A stretch of 64,000 bases of DNA from Bradyrhizobium sp. CB1015 (GTDB taxonomy: Bacteria > Pseudomonadota > Alphaproteobacteria > Rhizobiales > Xanthobacteraceae): assembly GCF_025200925.1 (NCBI RefSeq), contig NZ_CP104174.1:7874001-7938000 (forward strand). The letters are read 5' to 3'. The notes under the pieces are model-generated. The model was not told the origin of the DNA, made no database searches, and saw nothing but the letters and a program-made list of their open reading frames with translations. Shown here piece after piece: positions 35,377 to 43,739 of the stretch (its first letter is position 1; each line of letters begins with the position of its first letter). Position numbers and translations under genes: made by a program.

Positions 35377-36435
35377 TCATTTCAGGCGAGGATAGGTTGC
35401 ATGCGGATTGTCGATCATGATCTTGCGCACGAGATCGGGGGACAGACCTTCGGGCAGCGCGTCCTGGCCGTCGAACTGCCAGTGCGGATAGTCCGTGGAG
35501 AATAAGACCAATTCGTCCGACTGCATATGCTCAAACAGGCGAATTAATGTCTCCGGTTCCGGCGGCGCATCAAATGGCTGTAACGAGAAGCGGATGTTGC
35601 TGCGCACAATCTCCAGCGGCGCGCGATCGACCCACGGCGTCTCCATCCGCACCCCGCGCCAGAACTTGTGCAGGCGCCAGAGATAGGGCGCGATCCAGGA
35701 CACGCCGGACTCCAGCATCACCATTTTCAGCCGCGGATATTTGGCGAACACGCCCTCGACGATCAGGCTGGTGAGCTGGGTTTGGAACGCCTGGGCCTGC
35801 CCGACATAATCCTCGATGTGATAGGACCCCCAGCCCACGGCGGTCGGCGGATTGTGATAGGCGGAACCGGCGTGGACGCCGACCGGGAGTTCCAGACGTT
35901 CCGCGGCCTCGTAGATCGGCCACAGCGCGCGCTTGCCGAGCGGCGTATCGCCCATCACCAGCATCAGCACCTGCACGAAGCGCTTGTCCTGTGCGCAGCG
36001 CTCGATCTCGGCAACGGCTTTCTCGACGCTTTGCGTGGGAATCACGATGGAGCCACGCAGCCGCGCATCGCGATCGAGCCATTCCTTCGCCAGCCAATCG
36101 TTCAGCGCGCGGCAGAAGGCCGCCTGCATGTCTTCCGAAAACACCATCTGCACGCCATAGAGCGGATTGCAGATCGCATGCTTCAGCTGGAAAGGATCGA
36201 GCACGTGACGCTGCATGGCCTCCAGACTCTCGCCGGGCTTGCCGGTCTCGGGCCGCCAGTCCGGCCGCGCGGTGATCGGCGAATTCCGCGGATAGGATTG
36301 CGAGATAAGGTCGACCATGCCGCGCGTCGTCACCTGATCGCGCCAATAATCGTTCAGGTAAGGCAGCAGGCTGGTCAGATGCGGCACGGCCGGATGCACG
36401 TCGCAATCGATGCCGCCGGCGATCAGGGACGCCAT
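35377..36435 (-). CDS. Amidohydrolase (amidohydrolase_2 family), second paralog
   Basis: A 352-residue paralog of the protein at 34242. It shares GIDCDVHPAVP at the N-terminus, VGVHAGSAYHN at strand 5, and FSTDYPHWQFDG at strand 8. ATG 36435 has AAGGGAG upstream and places the metal motif 11 residues in; the frame stays open to 36642 but that extension is not family-like. It is the first gene of the operon (two amidohydrolases plus Rieske) and is divergent from the CinA-type gene. Two related enzymes in one operon may act on related substrates or form a heteromer. Confidence 0.87.
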   Translation of the reverse strand: MASLIAGGIDCDVHPAVPHLTSLLPYLNDYWRDQVTTRGMVDLISQSYPRNSPITARPDWRPETGKPGESLEAMQRHVLDPFQLKHAICNPLYGVQMVFSEDMQAAFCRALNDWLAKEWLDRDARLRGSIVIPTQSVEKAVAEIERCAQDKRFVQVLMLVMGDTPLGKRALWPIYEAAERLELPVGVHAGSAYHNPPTAVGWGSYHIEDYVGQAQAFQTQLTSLIVEGVFAKYPRLKMVMLESGVSWIAPYLWRLHKFWRGVRMETPWVDRAPLEIVRSNIRFSLQPFDAPPEPETLIRLFEHMQSDELVLFSTDYPHWQFDGQDALPEGLSPDLVRKIMIDNPHATYPRLK

Positions 36436-36577
36436 CACGTCTCCCTTCTCACGTTTCCTCGCATGTCTCTTGTCCCCTCCATTCAAGCAGGCCTGCCCGC
36501 CGCCCGCAACTCGGCCAAGCCTCCTGTCATATGCTAGGAAGGCTGAGCTCGGTTGCGAACGAATGAGGGGTTGCGAA

Positions 36578-37060
36578 ATGAAAGAGCTCGTCGGCATTGC
36601 GGAACAGGTTGCCGCCAAACTGATCGCGCGCAAACAGACCATTGCCGTCGCGGAATCCTCCGCCGGCGGCTTGATCGCCGCCAGCCTGCTCGCGGTGCGC
36701 GGCGCATCCGCCTATTTCCTCGGTGGCGCGGTGGTCTATACCCGCGATGCCAGGCGCGTGCTGATGGATATTTCGGACGAAGGAATGAAGGGCTTTCGGT
36801 CCTCGTCCGAGCCCTATGCACAATTGCTGGCCGAGCAGATGCGAACGCGCTTTGACAGCGATTGGGGCCTGTCCGAGACCGGCGCTGCCGGCCCCACCGG
36901 CAACCGCTATGGCGATGCCGCCGGCCACAGCTGCATGGCGGTTGCGGGACCTGCGTCAGAGGTGATGACGCTGGAGACGGGAAGCAACGACCGGTTCGGC
37001 AACATGCAGGTGTTTGCCGCGACGGCGCTGCGGTTGTTGTTGAGGAAGCTGGAGGGGTGA
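36578..37060 (+). CDS. CinA C-terminal domain protein (nicotinamide-nucleotide amidase type)
   Basis: A 160-residue stand-alone CinA_C domain, the size of PncC proteins that deamidate nicotinamide mononucleotide to nicotinate mononucleotide in NAD salvage. Typical segments are TIAVAESSAGGLIAASLLAVRGAS near the N-terminus and GLSETGAAGPTGNRYGDAAG (about 105-124). ATG 36578 has GAGGGG upstream; ATG 36563 would add five residues. It lies alone on the plus strand. Enzymatic role is inferred from the family. Confidence 0.88.
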   Translation: MKELVGIAEQVAAKLIARKQTIAVAESSAGGLIAASLLAVRGASAYFLGGAVVYTRDARRVLMDISDEGMKGFRSSSEPYAQLLAEQMRTRFDSDWGLSETGAAGPTGNRYGDAAGHSCMAVAGPASEVMTLETGSNDRFGNMQVFAATALRLLLRKLEG

Positions 37061-37093
37061 GCCGCTGTTGGCAGCGAGTGCACTTTTAGAACC

Positions 37094-37220
37094 GTCATCC
37101 TGAGGTGCGAGACACGTGGCGCAACGCGACACGTGGGGAGCCTCGAAGGATGAACGGCCCAGATACAGCCGGGCCGTCGCCCTTCGAGGGCCGCTGAAGA
37201 AGCGGCCGCCTCAGGGTGAC
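37094..37220. repeat. Family F intergenic inverted repeat, copy 2
   Basis: It starts GTCATCCTGAGGTGCGAG and ends CCTCAGGGTGAC, with CCCGGCTGTATCTGGGCC-type inner arms (reading the minus strand). It lies 33 nt after the CinA-type stop and 31 nt before the next convergent stop. Confidence 0.85.
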
Positions 37221-37251
37221 GGCGAGGGATTGTGCTCGCGGCGAGGTCCAT

Positions 37252-37614
37252 TCACCGTCCCAAATGCCGCATGAAAATCCGCACCACATAGCCCGGGAAG
37301 CGCGGCGCCTCGTCATAGAGATCCGACGCGATCCGCTCGATGGTCTCGCGCAGCGACAGGAATTGCGCCTGACGCGCGCTGCTTTCGGTGCCCTGCATGC
37401 CCGCGAGCTCGTCCATCGCGGCGTCGCTGATCTGGCACTGCACGACCTCACCGTCGTTCAGCATGGTGAAGCGAAAGGCCAGCCGTTCCAGATCATGGCC
37501 AATGATCTTGTCGCGCGTGAGCGGCATCAAATCGTCCCGGTCGAGCCCCCGAACGGGACAATGCGGAAAATCTGGCGCCTTGTCACTATCGGAGCCAAAG
37601 GACATGGCTATCAT
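37252..37614 (-). CDS. Conserved hypothetical protein, possibly DUF1488-type
   Basis: A 120-residue protein of unknown function. The central part (about 30-110) reads MPLTRDKIIGHDLERLAFRF, CQISDAAMDELAG and LRETIERIASDLYDEAPRFP, which resembles DUF1488-type proteins. No signal peptide or membrane helix. It starts at ATG 37614; ATG 37605 is an alternative and the ribosome-binding site is weak. It lies 48 nt downstream of the TPR-protein gene on the same strand. Confidence 0.6.
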   Translation of the reverse strand: MIAMSFGSDSDKAPDFPHCPVRGLDRDDLMPLTRDKIIGHDLERLAFRFTMLNDGEVVQCQISDAAMDELAGMQGTESSARQAQFLSLRETIERIASDLYDEAPRFPGYVVRIFMRHLGR

Positions 37615-37662
37615 CTGAAACCCGTCAGCAGCACGGCTCGATGAGCCGGCTGCGCTCCAGCC

Positions 37663-38274
37663 TCAGTAGACGAGCGCAGAGCCTGTCGGCTGATCCAGTG
37701 CCGCAGCCAGGGATCTATACTCCTGGCAATCGGTTCCGCAGATCGACGCAATCCGGCCGAGGTGATAGAGCGCTTGCTCGCGATTGCCGCGCTCGAGCTG
37801 CCACAGTCCATAATATTGCCACGTCAGCACGTGGTTCGGATCGGCCTTCAATGCGCGCTCGTACCAGGCCTGGGACTGCTCGTAGTCGCCGAGCTTGCGA
37901 TAAGAGTAACCAATCAGGTTGGCGACGTTCGGATGGTCGTCATGGCCAAGCGACTTCAATTGCGCGATCGCGGCAGCATAGTCGTTGCGCCCGTAGATGG
38001 TGTCATAGGCCATACGGTAGCCGGCCGCGAATGCAGGATCGCCGATGCTGGACTGGTTGTTCGGCTTCTTGCCTTTGTGTGTGGACTTGGCGGCCGGGCG
38101 CTTCGGATAGGTTGGCTCCGGCTTCTGATCCGAATAGGTGCTGGCAAAAGGATCCGTGCCGGGGCCGCCGCCACCACCTCCGCCACCGCCGCCCCCCGCG
38201 GCAAGGGCCGGCGGGCTCAACAATGCTGCCGCAAACGTACCCAGCGCGACGAGTCTGATCATTGCTGTGATCAT
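37663..38274 (-). CDS. Exported TPR protein with a poly-glycine tract
   Basis: A 203-residue protein. Residues about 1-25 form a signal peptide (MITAMIRLVALGTFAAALLS, ending ALA). A run of 11 glycines follows immediately, then a Lys/Pro-rich linker. Residues about 85-195 contain two to three TPR units (NVANLIGYSYRKLGDYEQSQ, WYERALKADPNHVLTWQYYG). ATG 38274 has AGGAG upstream. It is probably periplasmic and may act as a scaffold. The glycine tract is coded by mixed GGN codons. No partner is suggested by the neighbours. Confidence 0.75.
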   Translation of the reverse strand: MITAMIRLVALGTFAAALLSPPALAAGGGGGGGGGGGPGTDPFASTYSDQKPEPTYPKRPAAKSTHKGKKPNNQSSIGDPAFAAGYRMAYDTIYGRNDYAAAIAQLKSLGHDDHPNVANLIGYSYRKLGDYEQSQAWYERALKADPNHVLTWQYYGLWQLERGNREQALYHLGRIASICGTDCQEYRSLAAALDQPTGSALVY

Positions 38275-38391
38275 GTCTGTCTCCTGTACTGCTTCGAGCG
38301 CCCCGGACGAGGTGATAACCCTGCCTTGGCGACAATATTCCAGGCGCTGCATTCACGGAGACGTCAGCGTTCGTACGACAGCTCTGTTGCC

Positions 38392-39861
38392 CTACTGGAA
38401 CGCCACTTCGGCGAAGCTGCGGAGCTTGCGCGAATGCAGCCGCTCCGATTCCTGCTGCTTGAGCCGCTCCAGCGCCTTCAGGCCGATCTCGAGATGCTGA
38501 CCGACACGGCGGCGGTAGAATTCGCTGGCCATGCCCGCGAGCTTGATCTCGCCGTGCAGCGGCTTGTCGGAGACGCACAGCAGCGTGCCGTAGGGCACGC
38601 GGAAGCGGTAGCCGTTGGCGGCGATCGCGGCCGATTCCATGTCGAGCGCGACCGCGCGCGACTGCGACAGGCGGCGGATCACCTCCCGCCCGGAAATCTC
38701 CCAATTGCGGTTGTCGACGCTCGCGACCGTGCCCGTGCGCATCAGGCGCTTGAGCTCGAAGCCTTCGAGCCCGGTGACGTCCTCGACCGCCTCCTCGAGC
38801 GCAACCTGCATCTCGGCCAGCGCCGGGATCGGCACCCACAGCGGCAGCTCGCGATCGAGCACATGGTCCTCGCGCACATAGCCGTGCGCGAGCACGTAGT
38901 CGCCGAGGCGCTGCGTGTTGCGCAGGCCGGCGCAATGGCCGAGCATCAGCCAGGCATGCGGCCGCAGCACCGCGACGTGGTCGGTGACGTTGCGCGCATT
39001 GGAGGGACCGGTGCCGATGTTGATCAGCGTGATGCCGCGATAGCCGGGTGCGACCAGGTGGAAGGCCGGCATCTGCGGTGCGCGAGCCGGCGCGGTGCCG
39101 GTGATGGCGCCGCCGCTGTTCGTGATCACGTTGCCCGGCGCGACGAAAGCATCGAGCCCGGCTTCGCCGGACTGCAGCCGCTGCTGGCACGCTTGCGCGA
39201 AGGCGTCGACATAGAACTGGTAGTTGGTGAAGATGACGAAGTTCTGGAAATATTCGGGATCGGTGCCGGTGTAGTGATAGAGCCGGCGCAGCGAGTAATC
39301 GACGCGGGCGGCGCGGAACAGGGATAGCGGCTCCGGCGCGCCCGGCTGGAGCTCGAAGGTGCCGTCGGCGATCGAATCGTCCATGGTCGCGAGATCGGGC
39401 ACGTCGAACGCGTCGCGCAGCGAGCGTGTGACGAGCGAATTCTCGCTGGTGGTGATGGCGGCTTCGATATTGATGTCGCGGCGATAGGCGAAGTGGATCG
39501 GGATCGGCTCGGCGGATTCGCCGATCTCGACGGGCACGCCGTGGTTCTGGATCAAGAGGCCGATCTGCTCGGTGAGATAGCTGCGGAACAGATCCGGCCG
39601 CGTCACGCTGGTTTCATGCACGCCGGGCCCGGCGACGAAGCCATAAGCGAGACGCGAGTCCAGCCGCGCATGCGTCGCGGTGGTGAGACGGACGAAGGGA
39701 TAATAGGCGCGAACCCGCGTCGTGATCGCTTCGCCGTTGACGTAAGCATCGAACCGGTCGCGCAGGAATTTTGTGTTGCGCTCGTAGATTTCCTCGAGGC
39801 GGGCAACGGCGAGGTCCGCGTCGGTGAAGGATTGGGTGGCGATGGAGGGAGGGGACTGCAT
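38392..39861 (-). CDS. amn: AMP nucleosidase
   Basis: A 489-residue protein, close to the 484 residues of E. coli Amn. The N-terminal AMP nucleosidase domain (about 10-165, starting TDADLAVARLEEIYERN) is followed by a nucleoside-phosphorylase-like catalytic domain with INIGTGPSNARNVTDH, LMLGHCAGLR and the AVALDMESAAIAANGYRFRVP segment carrying the catalytic Asp region. It hydrolyses AMP to adenine and ribose 5-phosphate. ATG 39861 is the family-like start; the frame stays open to 39942. It lies upstream of the TPR gene, with 117 nt between. Confidence 0.95.
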   Translation of the reverse strand: MQSPPSIATQSFTDADLAVARLEEIYERNTKFLRDRFDAYVNGEAITTRVRAYYPFVRLTTATHARLDSRLAYGFVAGPGVHETSVTRPDLFRSYLTEQIGLLIQNHGVPVEIGESAEPIPIHFAYRRDINIEAAITTSENSLVTRSLRDAFDVPDLATMDDSIADGTFELQPGAPEPLSLFRAARVDYSLRRLYHYTGTDPEYFQNFVIFTNYQFYVDAFAQACQQRLQSGEAGLDAFVAPGNVITNSGGAITGTAPARAPQMPAFHLVAPGYRGITLINIGTGPSNARNVTDHVAVLRPHAWLMLGHCAGLRNTQRLGDYVLAHGYVREDHVLDRELPLWVPIPALAEMQVALEEAVEDVTGLEGFELKRLMRTGTVASVDNRNWEISGREVIRRLSQSRAVALDMESAAIAANGYRFRVPYGTLLCVSDKPLHGEIKLAGMASEFYRRRVGQHLEIGLKALERLKQQESERLHSRKLRSFAEVAFQ

Positions 39862-39918
39862 GGTTCGACCGCCGTGTTGCTGCTTGCCATCGCAGTATAG
39901 CAAACTGACAGCCAAGTC

Positions 39919-39997
39919 GTCATTGCGAGCGCAGCAAAGCAATCCAGAAATCTCGCCGCGGAGACAGACTGGATTGCTTCGCTACGCTCGCAATGAC
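39919..39997. repeat. Family B intergenic inverted repeat, copy 2
   Basis: GTCATTGCGAGCGCAGCAAA to CAATGAC, matching copy 1 (14729-14806) over both arms with a diverged loop. It lies between amn and the type I secretion adaptor gene. Confidence 0.85.
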
Positions 39998-40023
39998 GAG
40001 GGAAGATGACGCGCTTTCGCGCG

Positions 40024-41358
40024 TCACTTCTCGCGGAACGCCCGCATCAGCTGGTCGTGCAGCGGCTTCATCAGATAGGACAGCATGGTGCGGTCGCCGG
40101 TCTGGACGAAGGCTTCCACGGGCATGCCGGGAATCAGCTTGACGTCGCCGAGCCGGGCGAGCTCCTCGGCCGGCATCGAGACGCGGATGGTGTAATAGCC
40201 CTGGCCGGTGCGCTGGTCGGTGGTGACGTCGGGCGAGACGCGGCTGACGACGCCGTTGAGCTCCGGCGTGGTGCGCTGGTTGAATGCGGACAGGCGCAGC
40301 AACGTCTTCTGGCCGATCTGGAGCTTGTCGATGTCGACCGGATTGACCTTGGCCTCGACCTGGAGATCGTCGGCCTGCGGCACGATCAGCATCAAGGTAT
40401 CGCCGGCGGTGACGACGCCGCCGATCGTGTGCACCGTCGATTGCAGCACCATGCCGTCCTGCGGCGCGCGGATGTCGACGCGGCGGAGCTGGTCTTCGGC
40501 CGCGACCTTGCGCTCGATCAGCTCGCCGATCTTGTCGTTGGTCTCGCGCAGGTCCTTGGAGACCTCGCTGACCACGTCCTTGTCGATCTGGATGATCTGC
40601 AGCTCGGTCTCGGTGATCTTGCCCTTGGCCTGGGCGCGCGAGGCGATGTACTGCGCGCGCTCGCCGTTGAGGCGGGCCGAGTCGCGCTCGAGCTGGGTCA
40701 GGCGCGAGATCTGCACCAGGCGCTTGTCGTAGAGCTCGCGCACGCCGGTCAGCTCGTTCTGCACCAGCGCGATCTCCTGGTCCTTGGCCTTCTCCTGGGC
40801 GCTGAGACCGGCGATCTCCTCGTTGAGCTGCGTGATGCGCTCGCGCAGCTGCGCCTTCTGCCCGGTGCGGCCGTTGACGCGGACGTCGAACAGCTTGGTT
40901 TCAGCGGCGAGCAGCGCCTTGACGTCAGGATCGCCCGCCCGCTCGATCAGCGTTTGCGGGAATTCGATCCGGTCGAGACCGCGCTGCTCGGCCTGCAGTC
41001 GCGCCGCACGCGCCTGCGCGGCGTCGAGGTTCTTGGTGACGATGGCAAGGTTGGCCTTGGTGACGGTGTCGTCGAGGCGCACCACGATGTCGCCGGACTT
41101 GACCAGGTCGCCGTCGCGGGCGCGCACCTCGCCGACCACGCCGCCGGTCGGATGCTGCACCTTCTTGACGTTGGATTCGACCACGATCTGGCCCGGCGCG
41201 ATCAGCGCGCCCGAGATCAGGACGGTCGAGGCCCAGCCACCGAGGCCGACGACCAGGACCACCACGATCACAAGGCCGAGCATCAGGTGAAACTTGATGG
41301 AGTCGCGTACGGTCTTCTTCGCGGCCGCCTTCGTGCCGCCGATGGCCATCGTGCTCAT
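40024..41358 (-). CDS. HlyD-family type I secretion periplasmic adaptor
   Basis: A 444-residue membrane-fusion protein. One transmembrane helix is at about 25-48 (LMLGLVIVVVLVVGLGG), then a biotinyl-lipoyl-like segment (VQHPTGGVVGEVRARDGDLV, about 68-87), a long coiled-coil region (about 105-290, rich in Gln/Glu/Leu heptads), and the HlyD C-terminal beta domain (LQVEAKVNPVDIDKLQIGQ). The C-terminal MLSYLMKPLHDQLMRAFREK segment is typical of PrsE/HlyD. It is the second gene of a two-gene operon 10 nt after the ATPase gene. Confidence 0.93.
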   Translation of the reverse strand: MSTMAIGGTKAAAKKTVRDSIKFHLMLGLVIVVVLVVGLGGWASTVLISGALIAPGQIVVESNVKKVQHPTGGVVGEVRARDGDLVKSGDIVVRLDDTVTKANLAIVTKNLDAAQARAARLQAEQRGLDRIEFPQTLIERAGDPDVKALLAAETKLFDVRVNGRTGQKAQLRERITQLNEEIAGLSAQEKAKDQEIALVQNELTGVRELYDKRLVQISRLTQLERDSARLNGERAQYIASRAQAKGKITETELQIIQIDKDVVSEVSKDLRETNDKIGELIERKVAAEDQLRRVDIRAPQDGMVLQSTVHTIGGVVTAGDTLMLIVPQADDLQVEAKVNPVDIDKLQIGQKTLLRLSAFNQRTTPELNGVVSRVSPDVTTDQRTGQGYYTIRVSMPAEELARLGDVKLIPGMPVEAFVQTGDRTMLSYLMKPLHDQLMRAFREK

Positions 41359-41368
41359 GGCTTCGTGC

Positions 41369-43117
41369 TCATGGTTTGGCCACTCCGCCTTCGCTGACGA
41401 TCTTGATCGGGGCCGGCGGCGTCACGCGCGGCTGCAGCACCTGGGCGAGCACCTGCTCCTTGGGGCCGAAGGTCTGCATGCGGCCGTCGCGCAGCACCAG
41501 GATCTGGTCAACCGCCTCGACGCCGATCGGCCGGTGCGCCACCACGATGACGATGGCACCGCGCTCGCGCGCCGAGCGGACGGCGCGGGTCAGAGCCTCG
41601 TCGCCTTCGGTGTCGAGATTGGAATTGGGCTCGTCGAGCACGATCAGGAAGGGGTTGCCGTAGAGCGCGCGCGCCAGCGCCACGCGCTGGGCCTGGCCTG
41701 CGGAGAGCGCGGCGCCCTGCTCGCCGACTTGCGTGTTGTAGCCCTCGCGCATCTTGATGATCATCTCGTGCACGCCGGCCTCCTTGGCCGCGGCGATGAT
41801 CGCGTCGGAGGTGGCCTCGGGATCGAACCGGCTGATGTTCTGCGCGATGGTGCCGCCGAACAATTCGACGTCCTGCGGCAGATAGCCGATGTGGCGGCCG
41901 AGCGCGTCGCTCGACCATTGATCGAGCGCCGCGCCGTCGAGCCGCACCTTGCCGCGCACCGGCTGCCAGACCCCGACCAGCGCGCGGATCAGCGACGACT
42001 TGCCGGAGCCGCTCGGGCCGATCACGCCGAGGCCGTTGCCGGCTGCGAGCGCGAACGTGACATCCTGCACCACGAGACGCTGATCGCCCGGCGGCACCAT
42101 GGCGACGCCTTCGACCGACAGCCGGCTGGTCGGCGCCTGCAACTGGGTCGGCATCGCCTGCGCCGGCATCTGCTCCAACAGGCGCGTCAGACGCTGCCAG
42201 CTCTGGCGCGCCGCGACGAAGGATTTCCAGTGCGCAATCGCGAGATCGACCGGCGCGAGCGCGCGGGCGGACAGGATCGAGCCGGCGATGATGATGCCGG
42301 CGGTCGCCTCCTGGTGGATGACGAGATAGGCGCCGACCGCGAGCACGGCCGATTGCAGCATCATGCGCAGCACCTTTGCGACCGCGCCGAGACCGCCGGC
42401 GACGTCGCTCGCCCGCTGATTTCCCGCGAGGTATTTTTCGTTGGCCTCGCTCCAGCGCTGGTTCATTCGGCCGGCCATTCCCATCGACACCATTACTTCG
42501 GCGTTGCGGCGGCTGGCCTGGGCGAGATCGTTGCGCTGAGCGGCAAGGCCCATCGCCTCCTTCGCCGGCTGGCGGGACATGAACTCGGTCACCAGCGTCA
42601 ACCCGACCAGGATGACGGCGCCGACCAGCGCGGTGACGCCGATCAGGACGTGGAAGGCGAAGCAGATGGCGAGATAGAGCGGCAGCCAGGGCAGATCGAA
42701 GAACGCGCTCGGGCCCATGCCGCCAAGGAAGGATCGGACATTGTCGAGATCGCGCAGCGGCTGCAGGCCCTCGTTGCGGCTGCCGACCAGCAGCGGCAGG
42801 CGCACGATGGTGTCGAAAACGCGTTTGTTGAGGGCCTCGTCCAGCGCGGTGCCGATCCGCCCCAGGATGCGGTTGCGGATCATGTCGAGCACGCCCTGCG
42901 CCATGTAGAGGAAGCTGGCGAGGATGATCAGGCCGACCAGGGTCGGGATGCTGCGGCTCGGCAGCACCCGGTCGTAGACCTCCAGCATGAAGATCGACCC
43001 GGTCAGATAGAGCAGGTTGATCATGCAGCTCATCAGGCCGACGCCGATGAAGGCCGTGCGACAAGCGCGCAAGGCGTCACCGAGCTCCGAACGGCGGACG
43101 CCAGGGATCGCTGCCAT
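41369..43117 (-). CDS. Type I secretion system permease/ATPase (PrsD-like ABC exporter)
   Basis: A 582-residue ABC half-transporter. Six transmembrane helices lie in about residues 20-300. The nucleotide-binding domain has Walker A GPSGSGKSS (about 370), a signature that reads LSAGQ instead of LSGGQ, Walker B FLIVLDEPNSNLD, and the H-loop VAHRP. It energises export of unfolded proteins, usually RTX-type, with the HlyD adaptor. No peptidase C39-like domain is present. No RTX substrate gene and no TolC-type outer-membrane gene lie in this window, so the substrate is unknown. Confidence 0.93.
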   Translation of the reverse strand: MAAIPGVRRSELGDALRACRTAFIGVGLMSCMINLLYLTGSIFMLEVYDRVLPSRSIPTLVGLIILASFLYMAQGVLDMIRNRILGRIGTALDEALNKRVFDTIVRLPLLVGSRNEGLQPLRDLDNVRSFLGGMGPSAFFDLPWLPLYLAICFAFHVLIGVTALVGAVILVGLTLVTEFMSRQPAKEAMGLAAQRNDLAQASRRNAEVMVSMGMAGRMNQRWSEANEKYLAGNQRASDVAGGLGAVAKVLRMMLQSAVLAVGAYLVIHQEATAGIIIAGSILSARALAPVDLAIAHWKSFVAARQSWQRLTRLLEQMPAQAMPTQLQAPTSRLSVEGVAMVPPGDQRLVVQDVTFALAAGNGLGVIGPSGSGKSSLIRALVGVWQPVRGKVRLDGAALDQWSSDALGRHIGYLPQDVELFGGTIAQNISRFDPEATSDAIIAAAKEAGVHEMIIKMREGYNTQVGEQGAALSAGQAQRVALARALYGNPFLIVLDEPNSNLDTEGDEALTRAVRSARERGAIVIVVAHRPIGVEAVDQILVLRDGRMQTFGPKEQVLAQVLQPRVTPPAPIKIVSEGGVAKP

Positions 43118-43180
43118 CAGTCTGATCTCTTTCGGCTAAAGGGCAAGGCCCTGATTTCAAAGGCGATTCAAGGAGTACTC

Positions 43181-43237
43181 GCCTCGGATTAACATCTGTT
43201 TTCCGGCCGTCCGATGCGGTCGAATTTAATCCGAGGC
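43181..43237. repeat. 12-bp perfect inverted repeat upstream of the type I secretion operon
   Basis: GCCTCGGATTAA (43181-43192) and TTAATCCGAGGC (43226-43237) are exact complements separated by 33 nt. It begins 63 nt upstream of ATG 43117. It may be an operator pair or a leader-RNA stem; it has no second copy in the window. Confidence 0.55.
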
Positions 43238-43365
43238 CTGATGGGCCACATCTACCCCCGACAGCCCTCCGCGCAAGTCCGGAATTTCACAGGCTTGCGG
43301 CTTTTTCTTGCAGGCTTTCAGCCGCTTCCGGGTGCCGCTCAAGTTCCTCTCAGCCGAAGGCAGGG

Positions 43366-43635
43366 CTAGAGCCGGCCCCCGCCGCGCACCAGCCGCACCA
43401 CCAACAGCAGGATGACCGCGCCGATCGCGGAATAGACGATCTCGGAGATCAAGCCGGTGCCGAGGCGGATTCCAAGCTTTGGAAACAAGAGGCTCGCCAC
43501 CAGCGCACCGCAGATGCCGATCACGATGTCGCCGATAATGCCGAACCCGGCGCCCCGAACGATCTTGCCGGCGAGCCAGCCGGCAACGAGGCCGACGAAC
43601 AGGATGACGAGCAGGCCTTCGTTGGAAATGTACAT
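43366..43635 (-). CDS. GlsB/YeaQ/YmgE-family stress-response membrane protein
   Basis: An 89-residue small membrane protein with three hydrophobic helices (VILFVGLVAGWLAGKIVRG, IIGDIVIGICGALVASLLF, EIVYSAIGAVILLLVVRLV). This is the transglycosylase-associated family linked to general stress responses. ATG 43635 is the family start with GGAGAGGG upstream; a longer frame to 43869 has no family support. It stands alone on the minus strand. Confidence 0.9.
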   Translation of the reverse strand: MYISNEGLLVILFVGLVAGWLAGKIVRGAGFGIIGDIVIGICGALVASLLFPKLGIRLGTGLISEIVYSAIGAVILLLVVRLVRGGGRL

Positions 43636-43739
43636 CAGTGAGGTCCCTCTCCGTGAACGGGAGCCATGGAACGGGAACCGGCATGAATGGGGTGTGAATG
43701 CTGGGAAGGCTCGCGCGGCCCGGCTCAACTCATCCGAAA

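Noticed and set aside
37084..37094. TTTAGAACCG, a half match to the Irr element.
   Set aside because: Only one half-site is present; the second arm is missing, and it falls at the edge of a family F repeat between convergent genes.
41294..43192. A 632-codon open frame on the plus strand opposite the type I secretion ATPase gene.
   Set aside because: It is antisense to an ABC exporter with intact Walker motifs, is His/Arg/Asp-rich, and shows no family features. Long shadows are expected in high-GC codon-biased DNA.
43280..43330. A possible plus-strand terminator (GCAAG...CTTGC followed by a T run).
   Set aside because: The stem is only five pairs with a 16-nt loop, and no plus-strand gene ends there.
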